Of a stretch of DNA of 64,000 bases, positions 62,226-64,000 are shown in pieces. The notes under the pieces were generated by a model. It ran no database searches. It was given only the letters and a program-made list of their open reading frames with translations, and was not told the origin of the DNA. Position numbers and translations under genes: made by a program. The DNA comes from Spirochaetota bacterium. Its GTDB lineage: Bacteria; Spirochaetota; Spirochaetia; Treponematales; UBA12059. The stretch's first letter is position 1, and each line of letters opens with the position of its first letter. The stretch spans positions 1 through 64,000 of the forward strand of contig JAPLSN010000023.1 in the NCBI GenBank assembly GCA_026398615.1, in the 5' to 3' direction.

Positions 62226-62351
62226 ATGACAAGTCCGTACGAACATCGCGTTCACGAAACGGCTCCGCTCCCGTCCCGGTCCTCGTGCTCCCCTTCCGCC
62301 TTGACCGCTTATCCCTCCGCCCGCCCCGCCCTCCGCCTCCGTCGTCGCTGA
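62226..62351 (+). CDS. Candidate arginine-rich leader peptide upstream of argG
   Basis: A 41-codon open frame starts at an ATG with a consensus ribosome site (AAGGAGG, six bases away) soon after a clear promoter. It begins MTSPYEHRVHETAPLPSR and ends ARPALRLRRR-stop, with five arginines in the last nine codons. Such an arrangement before an arginine gene suggests ribosome-mediated attenuation: scarce Arg-tRNA would stall the ribosome at the Arg run. The 148 bases after it contain several GCCGGC-type hairpins near the argG ribosome site, but no classic U-run terminator, so translation control is more likely than transcription control. Not proven. Confidence 0.5.
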   Translation: MTSPYEHRVHETAPLPSRSSCSPSALTAYPSARPALRLRRR

Positions 62352-62499
62352 TCCCCACCTTTCGACATTTCCATCCAGAACCGAAACCTCAGGCGCATGC
62401 CGGGGTTAATCGTATTGCGATGCAGCTGGCGTTCCATGCCGGCAACGCATCCGCTCGCCGGCACCGGCAAGCCCGGTGATCGGGCGCAAAGGGGATTCC

Positions 62500-63774
62500 A
62501 TGATTAAGAAGATCGTGTTGGCATATTCAGGCGGTCTGGATACGACCGTCATAGTTCCGTGGCTCAGGGAAAATTACGACTGCGAGGTCGTCGCCGTCTG
62601 CGGCGACGTGGGACAGGATTGCGACTGGGAGGGCCTCGGGCGGCGGGCTGTTTCTTCCGGCGCTTCGAAACTGCTGGTCAAGGACCTGAAAAAGGAGTTC
62701 GTCGAAGAGCAGCTGTGGCCGCTCGTGAAGGCGGGGGCCCGCTATGAAGGCGAATACCTGCTCGGGACGGCCGCCGCCAGGCCCCTGCTCGCGAAGTCTC
62801 TCGCCCTCACGGCGATCGCGGAAGGAGCCGACGCCGTGGCGCACGGGTGCACCGGCAAGGGGAACGACCAGGTAAGGTTCGAACTCGGGGTCAAGGCCTT
62901 CGCGCCCGAGATGGAGGTGATCGCGCCATGGAGGATCTGGGACATCTCGAGCCGCGAACAGGAGATTGAATACCTCGAAACGCGGGGAATCCCGGTCCCG
63001 ATGAAGAAGGAAGATTCCTACAGCCGCGACGACAATCTCTGGCATGTCAGCCATGAGGGGCTCGATCTCGAGGATCCCGCGAACGAGCCGAAGCTGAAGG
63101 GCCTGCTCAGGATGTCCGTACCGCCGGACGAAGGGCCCGACGAACCGGGCTACCTTTCGATTTCGTTCGAGGCCGGGGTGCCGGTCGCGCTGGACGGCGT
63201 CCGGATGGAGGGGCACAAGCTGGTGAAATCGCTCAACGCGACTGCCGGCAGGCACGGCGTCGGCATCCTCGACATGGTGGAAAACCGGGTCGTCGGGATG
63301 AAGTCGCGGGGCGTGTACGAGACTCCCGGCGGCACCGTGATCATGGCCGCCCACGGCAGGCTCGAACAGCTCTGCCTGGACCGGAAGACCCTCTCGTTCA
63401 AGATGATCGCCGCCCAGCGCTTTGCCGAGCTGCTCTACGAGGGCGAGTGGTACTGTCCGCTCATGGACGCGTTGCGCGCCTTCGTCGACTCGACGCAGGC
63501 GAACGTATCGGGAACGGTGACGATGAAGCTGTTCAAGGGTTCTGTCGTGCCCGCGAAGGCGAGCTCGCCGTATTCGCTCTACGACGCGTCGCTGGCGAGC
63601 TTCACGACCGGCCCGCTCTTCTCCCACAAGGACGCGAGCGGCTTCATTTCCCTGTTCGGGCTCCCGACGAAGGTGAGGGCCAGGCTCGCGGCGCGGGTCG
63701 CCGCGACCGGGAGCGCCCTGCCCCCGGGAGCCAGGCCCGGCGTTTCCGGCTACGAAACCACGGCCTGGGACTGA
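62500..63774 (+). CDS. argG: Argininosuccinate synthase
   Basis: A 424-residue enzyme joining citrulline and aspartate with ATP. Seen: the pyrophosphatase P-loop LAYSGGLDTTVIVPWLREN, GTAAARPLLAKSL, VAHGCTGKGNDQVRFELG, and the C-terminal ANVSGTVTMKLFKGS. ATG 62500 is chosen (MIKKIVLAYSGG; AAGGGG upstream); an earlier GTG-type reading at 62476 is unlikely. argH follows 69 bases later. Confidence 0.96.
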   Translation: MIKKIVLAYSGGLDTTVIVPWLRENYDCEVVAVCGDVGQDCDWEGLGRRAVSSGASKLLVKDLKKEFVEEQLWPLVKAGARYEGEYLLGTAAARPLLAKSLALTAIAEGADAVAHGCTGKGNDQVRFELGVKAFAPEMEVIAPWRIWDISSREQEIEYLETRGIPVPMKKEDSYSRDDNLWHVSHEGLDLEDPANEPKLKGLLRMSVPPDEGPDEPGYLSISFEAGVPVALDGVRMEGHKLVKSLNATAGRHGVGILDMVENRVVGMKSRGVYETPGGTVIMAAHGRLEQLCLDRKTLSFKMIAAQRFAELLYEGEWYCPLMDALRAFVDSTQANVSGTVTMKLFKGSVVPAKASSPYSLYDASLASFTTGPLFSHKDASGFISLFGLPTKVRARLAARVAATGSALPPGARPGVSGYETTAWD

Positions 63775-63843
63775 ACGAAAACACCCTCGGGGCGCCGACG
63801 AAAGCCGTGGAGCCTTTCCGGCGTCCCTCCGCAAGGAGGCATC

Positions 63844-64000
63844 ATGGCACGATTATGGGAGACGGCCGGTTCGGAACTCGATCCGGCCATCGACGGATTC
63901 TTGCGTTCGCTGCCCGTGGATGTACGCCTGCTCCCCGAGGACCTCGAGGGATCCCTCGCGCACGTCGGCATGCTCGGCGCGAACGGGATCGTACCGCGGG
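63844..64000 (+). CDS. argH: Argininosuccinate lyase, 5' end only
   Basis: Fifty-two codons are present before the window ends: MARLWETAGSELDPAIDGFL, then a SLPVDVRLLPEDLEGSLAHV segment matching the family's SxxFDxRLxxxDIxGSxAH start, and MLGANGIV. The enzyme splits argininosuccinate to arginine and fumarate. AAGGAGG lies before the ATG. Order argG-argH is the usual operon. Confidence 0.88.
   Translation, partial: MARLWETAGSELDPAIDGFLRSLPVDVRLLPEDLEGSLAHVGMLGANGIVPR

Overview
The window is a high-GC bacterial chromosome segment, most likely from a spirochaete of the Treponema/Spirochaeta type. This is an inference from gene content. The evidence is an mglB-mglA-mglC sugar importer, a groES with no groEL beside it, rplM-rpsI-recX followed by an EIIA protein with an N-terminal helix-turn-helix, NADH-dependent FabV as enoyl reductase, and several small zinc-ribbon and 2TM proteins. 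No rRNA, transposase, integrase, phage gene or CRISPR array was seen. One tRNA (Arg, CCU) is present.

Region 1 (1-10214) starts with an MgtA-type P-ATPase cut by the left edge. A four-gene minus-strand operon follows: a secreted LTxxQ-motif protein, a secreted double metallophosphoesterase, a response regulator and a sensor kinase. It is flanked on both sides by paralogous secreted proteins, one of which has lost about 40 residues internally.

Region 2 (10215-24755) is an accessory block concerned with metals, sulfur and redox. It holds remnants of a NarI/DsrM-like and HdrD/DsrK-like pair, a frameshifted MinD-ferredoxin ATPase, a catalase tail and an ABC ATPase piece. Among these lie intact genes: DUF5320, CGGC protein, MBL hydrolase, Mrp/NBP35 ATPase, a DUF134-NifX fusion, NapH-like ferredoxin, rhodanese, CoA-disulfide reductase-rhodanese and a CDF exporter. 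The block ends in an ArsR-controlled operon of ArsP-like permeases (one full, two halves), a CPKC thioredoxin-fold protein, a DGC zinc protein, a shortened CcdA and a broken thioredoxin lipoprotein.

Region 3 (24756-36516) has an MFS carrier, rsmG, DinB, a histidine-kinase remnant, a shortened racemase fused to an ASCH domain, a septoil-knot repeat protein, a secreted transglutaminase-like protein, the fabH-fabF-fabZ-fabV operon and a LarA-family protein.

Region 4 (36604-50342) has the mgl operon with a candidate LacI-type operator, ftsH, groES, a PTS EIIA, MATE, thrC, a dicarboxylate-type symporter, a decayed stretch and a lipoprotein.

Region 5 (50466-64000) has tRNA-Arg, a class III cyclase with two 2TM modules, an RNB ribonuclease, rplM-rpsI-recX, the HTH-EIIA protein, zinc ribbons, clpA with a YbjN-like neighbour, and argG-argH behind a candidate arginine-rich leader peptide.

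Two themes stand out. First, many genes here carry clean internal deletions or frameshifts while neighbouring genes stay intact. Second, several promoters have visible operators whose regulators are absent or broken. All functional calls rest on motif recognition by eye; no database search was run.
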